DNA from: Novosphingobium sp.
Lineage (GTDB): Bacteria > Pseudomonadota > Alphaproteobacteria > Sphingomonadales > Sphingomonadaceae
Length of the DNA: 64,000 nucleotides
Direction: 5' to 3'
Assembly: GCF_030696665.1 (NCBI RefSeq)
Contig: NZ_JAUYRV010000028.1
Coordinates: 1-64,000 of the forward strand
Positions 26,570 through 36,834 of this stretch are shown in pieces. A model generated the notes under the pieces. That model had not been told where the DNA came from and did not search any database. It saw only the letters and a list, made by a program, of their open reading frames with translations. Each line of letters opens with the position of its first letter. The first letter of the stretch is position 1. The translations under genes were made by a program, and so were the position numbers.

Positions 26570-26883
26570 GCGCAATTCACCCACTTGTATGCCCCGTTCA
26601 TATTCGAACGCCAACAATGGCGTGCCGCCAAAACCGATTGCCAAGCAGGGCAATTGGTTCAACGAATCGAATATTTTCGAACCATAATGGCAGATAGATC
26701 CAATTGCACCGACTTAGACGACGTGTTTTTCATCACAATTTCATTGGAAAATGGCCTGCTTTAGACCGCACGCACGTTCGGAAAAAACCTCCATTGCCGA
26801 ATGAAATACCCGATGCCCAACACGAAGGGCGGCCAACCACGTTGGTCGACCGCCCTTCGTTTTCACCAGCTGCTATGCAAGTA
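26570..26883. other. Gene-free stretch between CsgG-like gene and adhC
   Basis: These 314 bases contain the CsgG-like promoter region (AT-rich, 26640-26770) and the hairpin described separately. No gene is credible. Confidence 0.5.
26823..26863. terminator. Strong hairpin, probable terminator after adhC
   Basis: CGAAGGGCGG (26823-26832) pairs with CCGCCCTTCG (26850-26859), with an inner CCAAC/GTTGG stem. TTTTC follows on the plus strand; on the minus strand, which adhC uses, the U-tract is weak. It lies 20 bases after the adhC stop. Confidence 0.55.
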
Positions 26884-27996
26884 TCAGAAGACCACAACCG
26901 AACGGATCGACTTGCCAGCGTGCATCAGGTCGAACGCGGTGTTGATCTCTTCCAGACCCATCACGTGCGTGATCATCGGGTCAATCTCGATCTTGCCGGT
27001 CATATACATATCGACGATCTTGGGCACGTCGGTGCGGCCTTTGGCCCCACCGAACGCGGTGCCACGCCAGTTGCGCCCCGTAACGAGCTGGAACGGGCGC
27101 GTGGCGATTTCCTTGCCCGCTTCGGCCACGCCGATGATGATGCTGGTGCCCCAGCCGCGATGGCAGGCTTCCAGCGCGGTGCGCATCACTTCGGTGTTGC
27201 CGGTGGCGTCAAAGGTGTAGTCCGCGCCGCCGTCGGTCATCTCGACGATTTTGGCGACGGTGTCCTCGCGGCTCATGCCCTTGGTGTTGAGGAAGTCGGT
27301 CATGCCGAAGCGGCGACCCCATTCCTCACGATCAGGGTTCAGGTCCACGCCGATGATCTTGTTGGCCCCAGCCATCCGCGCGCCTTGCAGCACGTTGAGG
27401 CCAATGCCGCCAAGGCCGAACACCACAACATTGTCACCAGGCTGCACGTTGGCGGTCTTGGTGACAGCGCCCACGCCGGTCGTCACGCCGCAGCCGATGT
27501 AGCAGGCGGACTGGAACGGGGCATCTTCACGGATCTTGGCGACCGCGATTTCAGGCAGGACGGTGAAGTTGGAGAACGTGCTGCAGCCCATGTAGTGGAA
27601 GATCGGCTGGCCCTTGTAGGAAAAGCGCGTGGTGCCATCGGGCATAAGGCCCTTGCCCTGCGTGGCGCGGATTGCGGTGCAGAGGTTGGACTTGCCCGAA
27701 AGGCAGGTTTTGCACTTGCCGCATTCGGGCGTGTAGAGCGGGATAACATGGTCGCCCGGCTTTACCGAGGTTACGCCTGCGCCCACTTCGCGCACGATGC
27801 CTGCGCCTTCATGGCCCAATACGCTGGGGAACAGGCCTTCGCTGTCAAACCCGTCAAGCGTGTAGGCATCGGTGTGGCACACGCCGGTTGCCATGATTTC
27901 GACCAGCACTTCACCGGCCTTGGGGCCTTCAAGATCGAGTTCGACGATCTCCAAGGGTTGCTTGGCGGCGAATGCGACGGCGGCGCGGGTCTTCAT
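26884..27996 (-). CDS. adhC: S-(hydroxymethyl)glutathione dehydrogenase / class III alcohol dehydrogenase
   Basis: A 370-residue zinc alcohol dehydrogenase of class III that oxidises the glutathione adduct of formaldehyde with NAD. Catalytic zinc Cys appears in [14 protein letters not shown], His in [13 protein letters not shown], and the four structural Cys in [31 protein letters not shown] binds NAD and [15 protein letters not shown] is the class III block. GGGAG precedes the ATG. It is divergent from a LysR gene 111 bp away, a likely regulator. It could detoxify formaldehyde released by demethylation or lyase reactions. Confidence 0.95.
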   Translation of the reverse strand: MKTRAAVAFAAKQPLEIVELDLEGPKAGEVLVEIMATGVCHTDAYTLDGFDSEGLFPSVLGHEGAGIVREVGAGVTSVKPGDHVIPLYTPECGKCKTCLSGKSNLCTAIRATQGKGLMPDGTTRFSYKGQPIFHYMGCSTFSNFTVLPEIAVAKIREDAPFQSACYIGCGVTTGVGAVTKTANVQPGDNVVVFGLGGIGLNVLQGARMAGANKIIGVDLNPDREEWGRRFGMTDFLNTKGMSREDTVAKIVEMTDGGADYTFDATGNTEVMRTALEACHRGWGTSIIIGVAEAGKEIATRPFQLVTGRNWRGTAFGGAKGRTDVPKIVDMYMTGKIEIDPMITHVMGLEEINTAFDLMHAGKSIRSVVVF

Positions 27997-28107
27997 GTCG
28001 GCGGTCTCCCTTTGGAATGGCCATTATCTGTTGGGCGGGCGTTAGCATAATTGCTACGGCAGTGTTAAATTGCGCATTACGCGAAACACTGTTGCAAGAC
28101 GAGAACA

Positions 28108-28995
28108 ATGAGCAATCGCTGGGACGGGATCGATGAAGTGGTGGCCGTGGCCGATGCGGGGACGTTTGTCGCTGCGGCCAAGCGGCTGGGCACGTCAACT
28201 TCGCATGTGAGCCGCGCCGTGGCCCGGCTGGAACAGAGCCTTGGCGCACAGTTCTTTCATCGCACCACCCGGGCCGTCAGCCTCACCGATACCGGGCGCA
28301 CATTGGTGGACCAGTTCCGCCGCCTGATTGCCGAGCGGGACGAGGCGATTGCCATGCTCGATCTGCAGGGAGAGCCGCAGGGGCACTTGCGCATCACCTG
28401 CCCCACCGCGCTGGGCGAGCGCTTTGTGGCACCGATCGTGCGCGCCTATGTGCAGGACTATCCGAAGCTTTCGGTGGAACTGGACCTTTCGAACCGCGTG
28501 GTCGAACTGGTGTCCGAAGGCTATGACCTTGCCATCCGCACCGGCACCCTGCCCGACAGCCGCCTGATCCGCACCCAGATCGCCACGCGCGGGATCGTCA
28601 CATGCGCAGCGCCTGCCTACATCGCCGCACATGGCACGCCGCAGACGGTGGACGACCTTGAGAGCCACGATTGCATCCCGGCCACGTCAGACACATGGCG
28701 CTACGCCGTGGATGGCGAAATTCGCACGATCCGCCCGCGCGGACGCTGGCGTTGCAGCAATGGCGCGGCGGTGTTCGATGCAGCGGTGGCAGGGATGGGG
28801 CTGTGCCAGTTGCCCGCGTTCTACGTCAGCCGCGCACTGGCCGAGGGCGCGCTGGTGGAAGTGCTGGGAACGTTCCGGCCCGAAGACGATCCGATCTGGG
28901 CCGTCTACCCGCAACGCCGCCACCTTCTGCCCAAAGTCCAGCGCATGATCGAGAAGCTGCGCCGCGAATTGCCGCCTGCCTTGGCCAAAGGATAG
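28108..28995 (+). CDS. LysR-family transcriptional regulator
   Basis: A 295-residue LysR regulator. The N-terminal winged helix reads ADAGTFVAAAKRLGTSTSHV and SRAVARLEQSLGAQFFHRTT (about 18-57), then SLTDTGRTL. The rest is a periplasmic-binding-like effector domain (LRITCPTALGERFVAPIVRA, LAIRTGTLPDSRLI). Divergence from adhC across 111 bp suggests that it controls adhC, itself, or both. The intergenic sequence has AT-rich dyads such as TTAGCATAATTGCTA at 28043-28057. Confidence 0.9.
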   Translation: MSNRWDGIDEVVAVADAGTFVAAAKRLGTSTSHVSRAVARLEQSLGAQFFHRTTRAVSLTDTGRTLVDQFRRLIAERDEAIAMLDLQGEPQGHLRITCPTALGERFVAPIVRAYVQDYPKLSVELDLSNRVVELVSEGYDLAIRTGTLPDSRLIRTQIATRGIVTCAAPAYIAAHGTPQTVDDLESHDCIPATSDTWRYAVDGEIRTIRPRGRWRCSNGAAVFDAAVAGMGLCQLPAFYVSRALAEGALVEVLGTFRPEDDPIWAVYPQRRHLLPKVQRMIEKLRRELPPALAKG

Positions 28996-29110
28996 CGCTA
29001 ACCACGCCATTTTCGGCCGGGAATACCTATGCAAACGCCATGACATCGCTGACAAGGATCGCTAGACCCGCCCGATAACGGCCTGTCAGCGGTCGGCCGA
29101 GGAGAGCTTA

Positions 29111-30382
29111 ATGTCAGCCAGTCCCAATTCGCAGAAGGCCGCGTTTGCCGCAGTCACCGTGCTGTTTTTCGCCTGGGGCTTCATCACTTCGCTGATCGAT
29201 CCGCTCGTGGCGGCAGTGAAGGGCATCTTCACGCTGACCACGCTGGAAGCGCAGCTTTCGGCCTTCGCGTTCTTCATCGCCTATGGCGTGATGAGCTTCC
29301 CTGCTGCCGCCATCATCGGGCGGATCCGCGCGGTGCCGGCAATCCTGCTGGCACTGGCAACCATGACGCTGGCCTGCCTTGTCATGCTGCTCGCAGCAAA
29401 CATCGCGTCGTACCCGCTGGTGTTGACCGGGCTGTTCATGCTCGCCGCCGGGATCACCGTGCTGCAGGTAGCAGCAAATCCGCTCGCCGCCGCGCTGGGC
29501 AAGCCCGAAGGCAGCCATTTCCGGCTGACATTGTCGCAGACGTTCAACTCGTTCGGCACGTTCCTCGGCCCGGCACTGGGTGCCTCGCTGTTCCTCAAGG
29601 GCGTTGAAGTGTCAGACGGCGTCGCACTGACGCCTGAGGTGCGCGCTGCTGCGCTTGCCGGGATCGACCGCGCCTATTTCTGGATTTGCGGACTGCTGAT
29701 CGTGCTGCTGGCGTTCTTTTTCGTGAACCGCACCCGCATTTCTGCCGCTGCTCCGCCCGCGCAACCCACCGGCGGCATCGGCGCACTGCTGGCCCAGGCC
29801 TTCTCGTCGCGCTGGGCTGTCCTCGGCGCAGCAGCCATCTTCATCTATGTTGGCGCGGAAGTGGCCATCGGCACGCAGATGGCCTTTTATCTCAACAGTC
29901 CGGCGATCTGGAACGTCAGCCTTGAACAGGCGGGCAAAGCCGTTTCGTTCTACTGGGGCGGCGCAATGGTGGGCCGCGCCATCGGCACGGTGCTGCTCGC
30001 GCGCTTCCCGGCGGCCAAGCTGATGGTGCTGTTTGCCGCAATTGCTGCTGCGATGTGCGCCTACCTGTTCCTCGTGGGCGGGGTTTCTGCCGGCTACATT
30101 GCGCTGGCCATTGGCCTGTTCAATTCGATCATGTTCCCGGTGATCTTCACGCTGACGCTAGAGCGTTCCTCGGCCAGCGAAGAAGCCACCTCCGGCCTGC
30201 TCTGCACCGGCATCATCGGCGGGGCGCTGATCCCCGCACTGGCGGGTGCGGTAACCGATGCTGCGGGCATCTTCGCCTCGTTCATCGTGCCGCTGGCCTG
30301 CTATGTGCTGCTGATGGTCTTCGCCGCCAGTGCGGCCAAAGCTCCGGTGCTGCGCCGCGCTGGCGGTGAAAGCCTGCACTGA
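29111..30382 (+). CDS. Sugar MFS permease, FucP / glucose-galactose family
   Basis: A 423-residue major-facilitator transporter with about 12 membrane segments. FFAWGFITSLIDPLVAAVKG at the N-terminus, GITVLQVAANPLAAALGKPE and SHFRLTLSQTFNSFGTFLGP are the FucP/GluP signature blocks, so proton-linked import of a hexose or deoxyhexose is expected. GAGGAGAG precedes the ATG. No sugar kinase or isomerase is nearby. It ends in a good terminator. Confidence 0.9.
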   Translation: MSASPNSQKAAFAAVTVLFFAWGFITSLIDPLVAAVKGIFTLTTLEAQLSAFAFFIAYGVMSFPAAAIIGRIRAVPAILLALATMTLACLVMLLAANIASYPLVLTGLFMLAAGITVLQVAANPLAAALGKPEGSHFRLTLSQTFNSFGTFLGPALGASLFLKGVEVSDGVALTPEVRAAALAGIDRAYFWICGLLIVLLAFFFVNRTRISAAAPPAQPTGGIGALLAQAFSSRWAVLGAAAIFIYVGAEVAIGTQMAFYLNSPAIWNVSLEQAGKAVSFYWGGAMVGRAIGTVLLARFPAAKLMVLFAAIAAAMCAYLFLVGGVSAGYIALAIGLFNSIMFPVIFTLTLERSSASEEATSGLLCTGIIGGALIPALAGAVTDAAGIFASFIVPLACYVLLMVFAASAAKAPVLRRAGGESLH

Positions 30383-30416
30383 TCTGATCCACCCGGCCAC
30401 AAGCCGGTACTCTTCG

Positions 30417-30459
30417 CCCCGGTGAAGGTTCAACGACCATCGCCGGGGTCGATTTTTTT
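30417..30459 (+). terminator. Intrinsic terminator after the sugar permease gene
   Basis: CCCCGG (30417-30422) pairs with CCGGGG (30443-30448), with further inner pairing, followed by TCGATTTTTTT. Confidence 0.8.
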
Positions 30460-30653
30460 GCTCTGCAAGATTGCAGCATGCCGTAGCGTCAGCCTGACAA
30501 ACCGCCAAAAACGCACATCCGCGCCCCTTTCCCTTTACGTAAACTTCCACTAGCTCTTTGCCAGAAGAGTCGTGGCAACACGTGGGAGAGGACATTGGAG
30601 CGACATCTTGCAGTGCCGGTTCAGGGCACCAGGCTGACAAGCGCGCCTGCGGT

Positions 30654-31463
30654 ATGAACGCACCGCAGATGCCCCCGGCTATTGGTCTCACCGCTGCAGA
30701 AATGACCGAAGATGCAATGGCCGCGGAGGCCAGCGTATTTTCATTGCGCGGCGTGGATGGCTGGCTGCAAGGCCGCACCATGTACGGGGGCGCGTCATCG
30801 TTCCTCGCTTATGCTGCAGCCCGCAAAGCCCGCCCGGATCTGCCCCCACTGCGTGGCGGCCAGATCGGCTTCATCGCACCTGTCGGGCCAGACGTGGACA
30901 TCACCGTCAGCGTGCTGCGCGAAGGCAAGAGCGTTGCCAACATCCAGACCGACATTCACAGCAATGGCAACCTTGCCCACAGGGCCGCATGGATATTCGG
31001 GCGCGCCCGGCCATCGAACGGCATGATTGCCGCGCCGCGCGCTGAAAACTTCGTGCGGTATGAGGATATGGAACCGCTTGGTTCGCCCGAAGGCCTGCAT
31101 TTCGTCCACAACTTCGAACTGCGCCGGGCCGAAGCCAAGGGTGACGTGCGCCCCGGCGTGGTGCGCCGCTGGGTGCGCCTGAAGGACCGCAACGGGCTTG
31201 ATCCGGTGGGCGAACTGGTGCTGATCGGTGATGCGATGCCGCCCGGATCGATCCGGGCGATGGAGCGGCAGGGACCGATAAGTTCGATCAACTGGTCATT
31301 CACGCTGCTGGGCGACAGCCCCGCCACGCGCGATGGCTGGTGGCTGCTGGAAACATCGTCGAACCATATGGCGGACGGCTTCAGCAGCGAAACCTTGCGC
31401 ATGTGGAACGCCGACGGCGCAGAAGTGATGCGCGGCCTGCAGAGCGTTGCGATTTTCGGGTAA
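30654..31463 (+). CDS. Acyl-CoA thioesterase-like (double hot dog) protein
   Basis: A 269-residue protein resembling the TesB-like/acyl-CoA thioesterase double hot-dog family: FSLRGVDGWLQGRTMYGGAS near residues 25-44 and LRGGQIGFIAPVGPDVDITV, then a second half ending WWLLETSSNHMADGFSSETL. It may hydrolyse acyl-CoA or act as a hydratase-like helper. The start at 30654 (MNAPQM) is one choice; 30702 (MTEDAM) is an alternative. It is the first gene of the acyl-CoA degradation set and its stop lies eight bases before the next start. Confidence 0.8.
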   Translation: MNAPQMPPAIGLTAAEMTEDAMAAEASVFSLRGVDGWLQGRTMYGGASSFLAYAAARKARPDLPPLRGGQIGFIAPVGPDVDITVSVLREGKSVANIQTDIHSNGNLAHRAAWIFGRARPSNGMIAAPRAENFVRYEDMEPLGSPEGLHFVHNFELRRAEAKGDVRPGVVRRWVRLKDRNGLDPVGELVLIGDAMPPGSIRAMERQGPISSINWSFTLLGDSPATRDGWWLLETSSNHMADGFSSETLRMWNADGAEVMRGLQSVAIFG

Positions 31464-31470
31464 GGACAGG

Positions 31471-32706
31471 ATGATGCAGCTTTCAGACGCGCAATCACTG
31501 GGGTTCGAGCCTGACCGTCTGAGCCGGATCGGTGCTTTTCTTGATGAGCGCTATATCGAGAGTGGCCGCCTGCCCGGGCTTGACGTGCTGGTCGCGCGGG
31601 ATGGGCAGCCGGTTTATCGCCATACCAGTGGCAAGGCGCGCGCGGATGGCACGCCGATGGCATCGGATACGCTATGCCGCATCGCCTCAATGACCAAACC
31701 GCTGACCTCGGTGGCGTTCATGATGCTGGTGGAAGAAGGCAAGGTCGCGCTCGACGACCCCGTGACCAATGTGCTGCCCGAGTTTGCGGGCCTTGGCGTC
31801 TACACCGGTGGCGGCGGTGAGATGGACTTTTTGCCCGCACGTCCTGCGCCGGTGATGCGCATGGTCGATCTGCTCACGCACCAGTCGGGCCTTACATATG
31901 GCCTCCAGAACCGCACCAACGTGGATGCCGCCTATCGCAAGGGGCGGCTGGATGGCCATGCCAGCTTGCCCGGCAACGATCACTTCATTGCCGAACTGGC
32001 CAAGCTCCCGCTCGAATTTGCACCCGGCGAAGCTTGGAACTATTCGGTTGGCACCGATGTGCTGGGCGTGATCGTGGCGCGGCTTGCGGGCATGAGCCTT
32101 GGCGAGTTCTTCCGCACTCGCATTTTCGAACCGCTGGGCATGGTTGACACCGGCTTTCACTGCCCGGATGAAAAGGCCCACCGGCTGGCCGACGCCTGGG
32201 GTTACCAGGCCGGACAAGCGCCACAAATGTTCGATCCTGCCGAGAAATCCGGCACCCGCCGCGTACCCCGCTTCGAAAGCGGCGGCGGCGGCCTGCTATC
32301 CACTACAGCGGACTACCACCGCTTTTGCCGCATGCTGGTGAATGGTGGCGCTGCCGACGGAACGCGCCTGCTCAGCCCCAAGACGCTCCAACTGATGACC
32401 GCCAACCACCTCCCCGGCGGCGCGGACCTCACGCAAGTGTCGCGTGCCATGTTCAGCGAGGCCTACAACGCGGGCGCAGGGTTCGGCCTCGGCTTTGGCA
32501 TGACCATCGATCCGGCACGGGCACTGGTTCCCGGCTCAGCAGGCGAATTCTACTGGGGCGGCATCTTTTCGACCGCGTTTTTCGTGGACCCTGTCGAAAA
32601 GATCCACGCGGTCTTCATGACGCAGCTCTACCCCTCATCCGTCTATCCCATCCGGCGTCAGTTGAAGACGCTGATCTACAGCGCGCTGGCGGAAAGCCGC
32701 GCCTGA
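31471..32706 (+). CDS. Serine beta-lactamase-like hydrolase / esterase
   Basis: A 411-residue class C beta-lactamase-fold hydrolase. The SxxK nucleophile motif is [10 protein letters not shown], the YxN-like motif is [11 protein letters not shown], and [14 protein letters not shown] and [14 protein letters not shown] are conserved later blocks. No signal peptide is seen, which favours a cytoplasmic esterase or lactonase (EstB type) over an antibiotic resistance enzyme. It is cotranscribed with fatty-acid oxidation genes, so an ester or lactone of an acid is a plausible substrate. Confidence 0.86.
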   Translation: MMQLSDAQSLGFEPDRLSRIGAFLDERYIESGRLPGLDVLVARDGQPVYRHTSGKARADGTPMASDTLCRIASMTKPLTSVAFMMLVEEGKVALDDPVTNVLPEFAGLGVYTGGGGEMDFLPARPAPVMRMVDLLTHQSGLTYGLQNRTNVDAAYRKGRLDGHASLPGNDHFIAELAKLPLEFAPGEAWNYSVGTDVLGVIVARLAGMSLGEFFRTRIFEPLGMVDTGFHCPDEKAHRLADAWGYQAGQAPQMFDPAEKSGTRRVPRFESGGGGLLSTTADYHRFCRMLVNGGAADGTRLLSPKTLQLMTANHLPGGADLTQVSRAMFSEAYNAGAGFGLGFGMTIDPARALVPGSAGEFYWGGIFSTAFFVDPVEKIHAVFMTQLYPSSVYPIRRQLKTLIYSALAESRA

Positions 32707-32728
32707 ACCAGCCTTAGGAGAGAACACG

Positions 32729-33985
32729 ATGTCTGACCCTATTTCCGGCGCCAAGGACCACATCGACGCTGCCCGCAAGCTGGCCGCGACCATCGATGAC
32801 ATTCCCGCCGACACCCAGCTTCTGCCCATCGCGCGCGTCGGCGTGATCGGTGCAGGCACGATGGGCGGCGGAATCACCATGAACTTCCTGACGGCAGGCA
32901 TCCCGGTGACCATCGTGGAGATGACGCAGGAAGCGCTGGATCGCGGCGTCGCCACGATGGGCAAGAACTACGAGAACACCGTCAAGCGCGGCAAGATGGA
33001 CGCGGCCGATGCGCAGGCCGCGATGGCGCGCCTCACACCCACGCTCGATTTCAACGCGCTGGCCGAAGCTGATCTGGTGATCGAAGCCGTTTATGAAAGC
33101 ATGGACGTGAAGAAGGACGTCTTCGGCAGGCTCGACAAGGTGGCCAAACCGGGCGCGATCCTTGCCAGCAACACCAGCTATCTGGACGTCGACGAAATCG
33201 CCGCCGCCACCAGCCGCCCGGAATCTGTGCTGGGAATGCACTTCTTCTCCCCCGCCAACGTAATGAAGCTGCTCGAAGTCGTGCGCGGGAAGGCCACTGG
33301 CAACGCGCAACTCGCCACTGTCATGGCGCTATCGGTGAAGATCGGCAAAGTCCCGGTCGTCTCGGGCGTATGCCACGGCTTCATCGGCAACCGCATGCTT
33401 TCCCCGCGTCAGGCACAGGCGCACGCGCTCATCATGGAAGGCGCAAACTACTGGGACGTGGACGAAGCCCTGCTCGAATTCGGCTTCCCGATGGGTCCGT
33501 GGCAGATGGCCGACCTCGCGGGCCTCGACATCGGCTGGCACCGCGATGCTGCCCGGATCGAGTCCGTGCGCGATGCGCTCTGCGCCAAGGGTCGCTGGGG
33601 CCAGAAGACCAAGAAGGGCTTCTACGATTATGATGAGAACCGCCAGCGCACTCCATCGGACGAAGTGAAGGCAGTCATCGCCGAGTTCGCCGCCAAGGAA
33701 GGCAAACCGCAGCGCGCCATCGACAAGGACGAAATCCGCGAACGCCTGCTCTATCCCATGATCAGCGAAGGCGCGCTGATCCTTGATGAAGGCATTTCGC
33801 AGCGGGCGAGCGACATCGATACCGTGTGGCTTAACGGCTATGGCTGGCCTGCATGGACCGGCGGGCCGATGTTCTGGGCGGATCATATCGGCCTCGCCAC
33901 CGTCGTCGCGGGCCTGAAGAAGCACGGCCTCCCCGTCGCCCCGCTGCTCGAACGCAAGGCCGCTGCGGGCGAAACGTTCAACTGA
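32729..33985 (+). CDS. 3-hydroxyacyl-CoA dehydrogenase
   Basis: A 418-residue NAD-dependent dehydrogenase of beta-oxidation. The Rossmann motif is [17 protein letters not shown] (near residue 33), followed by [20 protein letters not shown] and [20 protein letters not shown] with the catalytic His, then GFIGNRML. Two C-terminal domains are present ([20 protein letters not shown] and [19 protein letters not shown]), the arrangement of FadB's dehydrogenase half without the hydratase half. GGAGAG precedes the ATG. It starts 22 bases after the serine hydrolase. Confidence 0.93.
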   Translation: MSDPISGAKDHIDAARKLAATIDDIPADTQLLPIARVGVIGAGTMGGGITMNFLTAGIPVTIVEMTQEALDRGVATMGKNYENTVKRGKMDAADAQAAMARLTPTLDFNALAEADLVIEAVYESMDVKKDVFGRLDKVAKPGAILASNTSYLDVDEIAAATSRPESVLGMHFFSPANVMKLLEVVRGKATGNAQLATVMALSVKIGKVPVVSGVCHGFIGNRMLSPRQAQAHALIMEGANYWDVDEALLEFGFPMGPWQMADLAGLDIGWHRDAARIESVRDALCAKGRWGQKTKKGFYDYDENRQRTPSDEVKAVIAEFAAKEGKPQRAIDKDEIRERLLYPMISEGALILDEGISQRASDIDTVWLNGYGWPAWTGGPMFWADHIGLATVVAGLKKHGLPVAPLLERKAAAGETFN

Positions 33986-33999
33986 TCCGGAGCGCGGCG

Positions 34000-35595
34000 A
34001 TGCGGATTGAGGAAATCGTCGAAAGCGAGTTCACCCCGCTCAGCGCCATAATCCGCGCCCATGCCGCAAGGCGGGGCGATGCGGTGGCGCTGGCGGACGA
34101 GAACCGCTCAATCGGCTGGGCGGAAATGGACGCCCTGCTCGACCGCATCGCCACGGCCCTCCAGCGCGAGGGCGTTGCGAAAGCCGAGCCTGTCGCCATC
34201 GCAGCGATGAATTCGGTGGCAACGGGCCTCGCTTTCCTCGGTGCGATCCGGGCGGGCGCGGTGGCCGCCCCCCTCACCTCCACCGCCACGCCCGAAACCA
34301 TCGTCGCCATGCTCAAGGATAGCGGCAGCCGGGTGCTGCTGCTGGACAAGGACATCGCCGAGCGGTTGGCCGGGCTGGATCTACCCTCGCACGTCAAACG
34401 CATCGCGCTGGACGATAGCGATGCGGGCGAGGCGTTCAGCACATGGATGGCCCCCGCAGGCGCAAAGCCCGAAGACCGCATCGCAGCCCCCGCCGACCCT
34501 TTCAACATCATCTATTCCTCGGGCACCACCGGCGCGCCCAAGGGCATCGTGCAAAGCCACAAGATGCGCCACGAATATGCCCGCCGCACGATCCCCGCTG
34601 GCTATGGCGATGATACGGCGGTGATCTGTTCGACCCCGCTCTATTCCAACACCACACTCGTTAGCTTCCTCCCCGCGCTCACCGCTGGCGGCAAAGTGGT
34701 GCTGATGCGCAAGTTCGATGCCCGCACGTTCCTTGAACTGTCCGAGCGCGAGCGGGTGACGCACGCCATGCTGGTGCCGGTGCAATACCGCCGGATCATG
34801 GAACTGCCCGATTTCGACAGCTTCGACCTGTCGTCCTACAAGCTCAAGTCCTGCACCTCCGCCCCCTTCCCGGCATGGCTAAAGGCCGATGTGCTGAAGC
34901 GGTGGCCGGGCGGCCTGACCGATGGTTATGGCATGACCGAGGGCGGGGCGACCGCGATCCTGCTGGCGCACCTCTATCCTGAGAAGCTGCACACCGTCGG
35001 CCAGCCCTCGCCCGGCCATATCATCAAGATCATCGATGAAGACGGCAACGAACTGCCGCAAGGCGAAGTGGGTGAAATCGTCGGCCATTCGCCGATCATG
35101 ATGAACGGCTATCACGGCAAGCCTGCCCAGACCCGCGAGGTCGAGTGGCACGACGCGCAAGGCCGCCGCTACATCCGGCACGGCGACGTGGGCAAGTTTG
35201 ACGAGGACGGCTTCCTGATCCTGATGGACCGCGCAAAGGACATGATCATCTCGGGCGGGTTCAACATCTACCCCAGCGACCTTGAAGCCGAACTGACCCG
35301 GCAGAGCGCGGTGAAGGACGCGGCGGTCGTCGGCGTGCCTTCCGACGCGTGGGGGGAAACCCCACTTGCCGTGGTAGTGCTGGCCGATCCCTCGGCTGAC
35401 CCAAAGGCGATCCTAGCCGAAGCCAACAGCCGCCTCGGCAAAACGCAGCGCATCTCCGCAATCGAGGTCGTGGATGAACTGCCGCGCAGCCCCATCGGCA
35501 AGGTTCTGAAGCGCGAGCTTCGTGACAAATTCGGCGGCAACCCCATTCTTGCCGCCACATCCCTTGAAAAAACCACAAATCCAGCAGGAGCATGA
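34000..35595 (+). CDS. Acyl-CoA synthetase (AMP-forming)
   Basis: A 531-residue ANL-family ligase that activates a carboxylic acid to its CoA thioester with ATP. Motifs are [18 protein letters not shown] (P-loop), [25 protein letters not shown] with the hinge [20 protein letters not shown], and the C-terminal catalytic Lys in [10 protein letters not shown]. The carboxylate is not identifiable; the neighbours favour a medium or long acyl chain or an aryl-alkyl acid. It starts 15 bp after the dehydrogenase and overlaps the thiolase frame by four bases. Confidence 0.92.
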   Translation: MRIEEIVESEFTPLSAIIRAHAARRGDAVALADENRSIGWAEMDALLDRIATALQREGVAKAEPVAIAAMNSVATGLAFLGAIRAGAVAAPLTSTATPETIVAMLKDSGSRVLLLDKDIAERLAGLDLPSHVKRIALDDSDAGEAFSTWMAPAGAKPEDRIAAPADPFNIIYSSGTTGAPKGIVQSHKMRHEYARRTIPAGYGDDTAVICSTPLYSNTTLVSFLPALTAGGKVVLMRKFDARTFLELSERERVTHAMLVPVQYRRIMELPDFDSFDLSSYKLKSCTSAPFPAWLKADVLKRWPGGLTDGYGMTEGGATAILLAHLYPEKLHTVGQPSPGHIIKIIDEDGNELPQGEVGEIVGHSPIMMNGYHGKPAQTREVEWHDAQGRRYIRHGDVGKFDEDGFLILMDRAKDMIISGGFNIYPSDLEAELTRQSAVKDAAVVGVPSDAWGETPLAVVVLADPSADPKAILAEANSRLGKTQRISAIEVVDELPRSPIGKVLKRELRDKFGGNPILAATSLEKTTNPAGA

Positions 35596-35597
35596 CC

Positions 35598-36773
35598 ATG
35601 CGTGACGCCGTAATCGTATCCGCCGCCCGCACGCCCATCGGGCGCGCCTATAAGGGTGCCTTCAACGCCACGCCGGGGGCTACGCTCGGCGCGCTTTCAC
35701 TTGAAGCTGCCGTCGCCCGCGCCGGGATTGATCCCGCCGAAGTGGACGACGTGCTGTGGGGCGCGGCGCTGCAGCAGGGCGCACAGGGCGGCAACATCGC
35801 GCGGCAGGTTGCCCTGCGCGCAGGGCTGCCGATCACCACTTCGGGCATGAGCATGGACCGCCAGTGCTCATCCGGCCTGATGACCATTGCCACTGCCGCC
35901 AAGCAGGTGATCATCGACCGGATGGACGTGGTGGCCGCAGGCGGTCAGGAATCGATCAGCCTTGTCCAGACCAAGGACATGCGCATGGCCCCGGACAAGA
36001 GCCTGATGGCGATGCATAAGGCCGTCTACATGCCGATGCTGCAGACCGCCGAGATCGTCGGCCAGCGCTATGGCATCAGCCGCGAGGCTTGCGACGAATA
36101 CGCGCTGCAATCGCAGCAGCGCACCGCCGCCGCACAGGCCGCAGGCAAGTTCGATGACGAAATCGTCGCCACCGACAGTTCGATGGGCGTGCAGAACAAG
36201 GAAACCGGCGAGATCACGTTCCAGGATGTCCACCTGACCAAGGACGAAGGCAACCGCCCCTCGACCACCATCGAGAACCTTCAGGCGCTCAAGCCGGTGA
36301 TCGAAGGCGGCATCGTGACCGCAGGCAACGCCAGCCAGCTTTCCGATGGTTCAGCCGCCGTGATCGTGATGGAAGCCGCCCTCGCCGCGCAAAAGGGCCT
36401 CACCCCGCTGGGCCGCTATGTCGGCATGGCGGTTGCGGGCACAGAACCTGACGAAATGGGCATCGGCCCGGTCTTCGCGATCCCCAAGCTGCTGCAGCGC
36501 TTCGGCCTGAAGATGGACGACATCGGGCTGTGGGAACTGAACGAGGCCTTCGCCGTGCAGGTGCTCTATTGCCGCGACAAGCTGGGCATTCCGAACGACC
36601 TGCTCAACGTCAACGGCGGCGCCATTTCCATTGGCCACCCCTATGGCATGACCGGCGCCCGCGCCACGATGCACGCCCTGATCGAAGGCAAGCGCCGGGG
36701 TGCCAAGCACGTGGTCGTGACGATGTGTGTCGGCGGCGGTATGGGCGCTGCCGGGCTATTCGAAGTCCTCTGA
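35598..36773 (+). CDS. Thiolase (acyl-CoA acyltransferase)
   Basis: A 391-residue thiolase that splits 3-ketoacyl-CoA with CoA. The first catalytic Cys is in [12 protein letters not shown], the His in [19 protein letters not shown] and the second Cys in [16 protein letters not shown]. Start taken at 35598 ([15 protein letters not shown]); the overlapping ATG at 35592 shares ATGA with the ligase stop. It is the last gene of a five-gene set that converges on a TonB receptor, separated by a strong terminator. Confidence 0.94.
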   Translation: MRDAVIVSAARTPIGRAYKGAFNATPGATLGALSLEAAVARAGIDPAEVDDVLWGAALQQGAQGGNIARQVALRAGLPITTSGMSMDRQCSSGLMTIATAAKQVIIDRMDVVAAGGQESISLVQTKDMRMAPDKSLMAMHKAVYMPMLQTAEIVGQRYGISREACDEYALQSQQRTAAAQAAGKFDDEIVATDSSMGVQNKETGEITFQDVHLTKDEGNRPSTTIENLQALKPVIEGGIVTAGNASQLSDGSAAVIVMEAALAAQKGLTPLGRYVGMAVAGTEPDEMGIGPVFAIPKLLQRFGLKMDDIGLWELNEAFAVQVLYCRDKLGIPNDLLNVNGGAISIGHPYGMTGARATMHALIEGKRRGAKHVVVTMCVGGGMGAAGLFEVL

Positions 36774-36779
36774 TAACGC

Positions 36780-36815
36780 AAAAAGCCCCGGACGTCGCAA
36801 CGTCCGGGGCTTTTT
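36780..36815. terminator. Bidirectional intrinsic terminator
   Basis: AAAAAGCCCCGGACGT (36780-36795) pairs perfectly with its complement at 36800-36815, with an A-tract on one side and a T-tract on the other. It serves both the thiolase operon and the convergent TonB receptor. Confidence 0.93.
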
Positions 36816-36834
36816 CATGCCTCCAAATGTCAGG

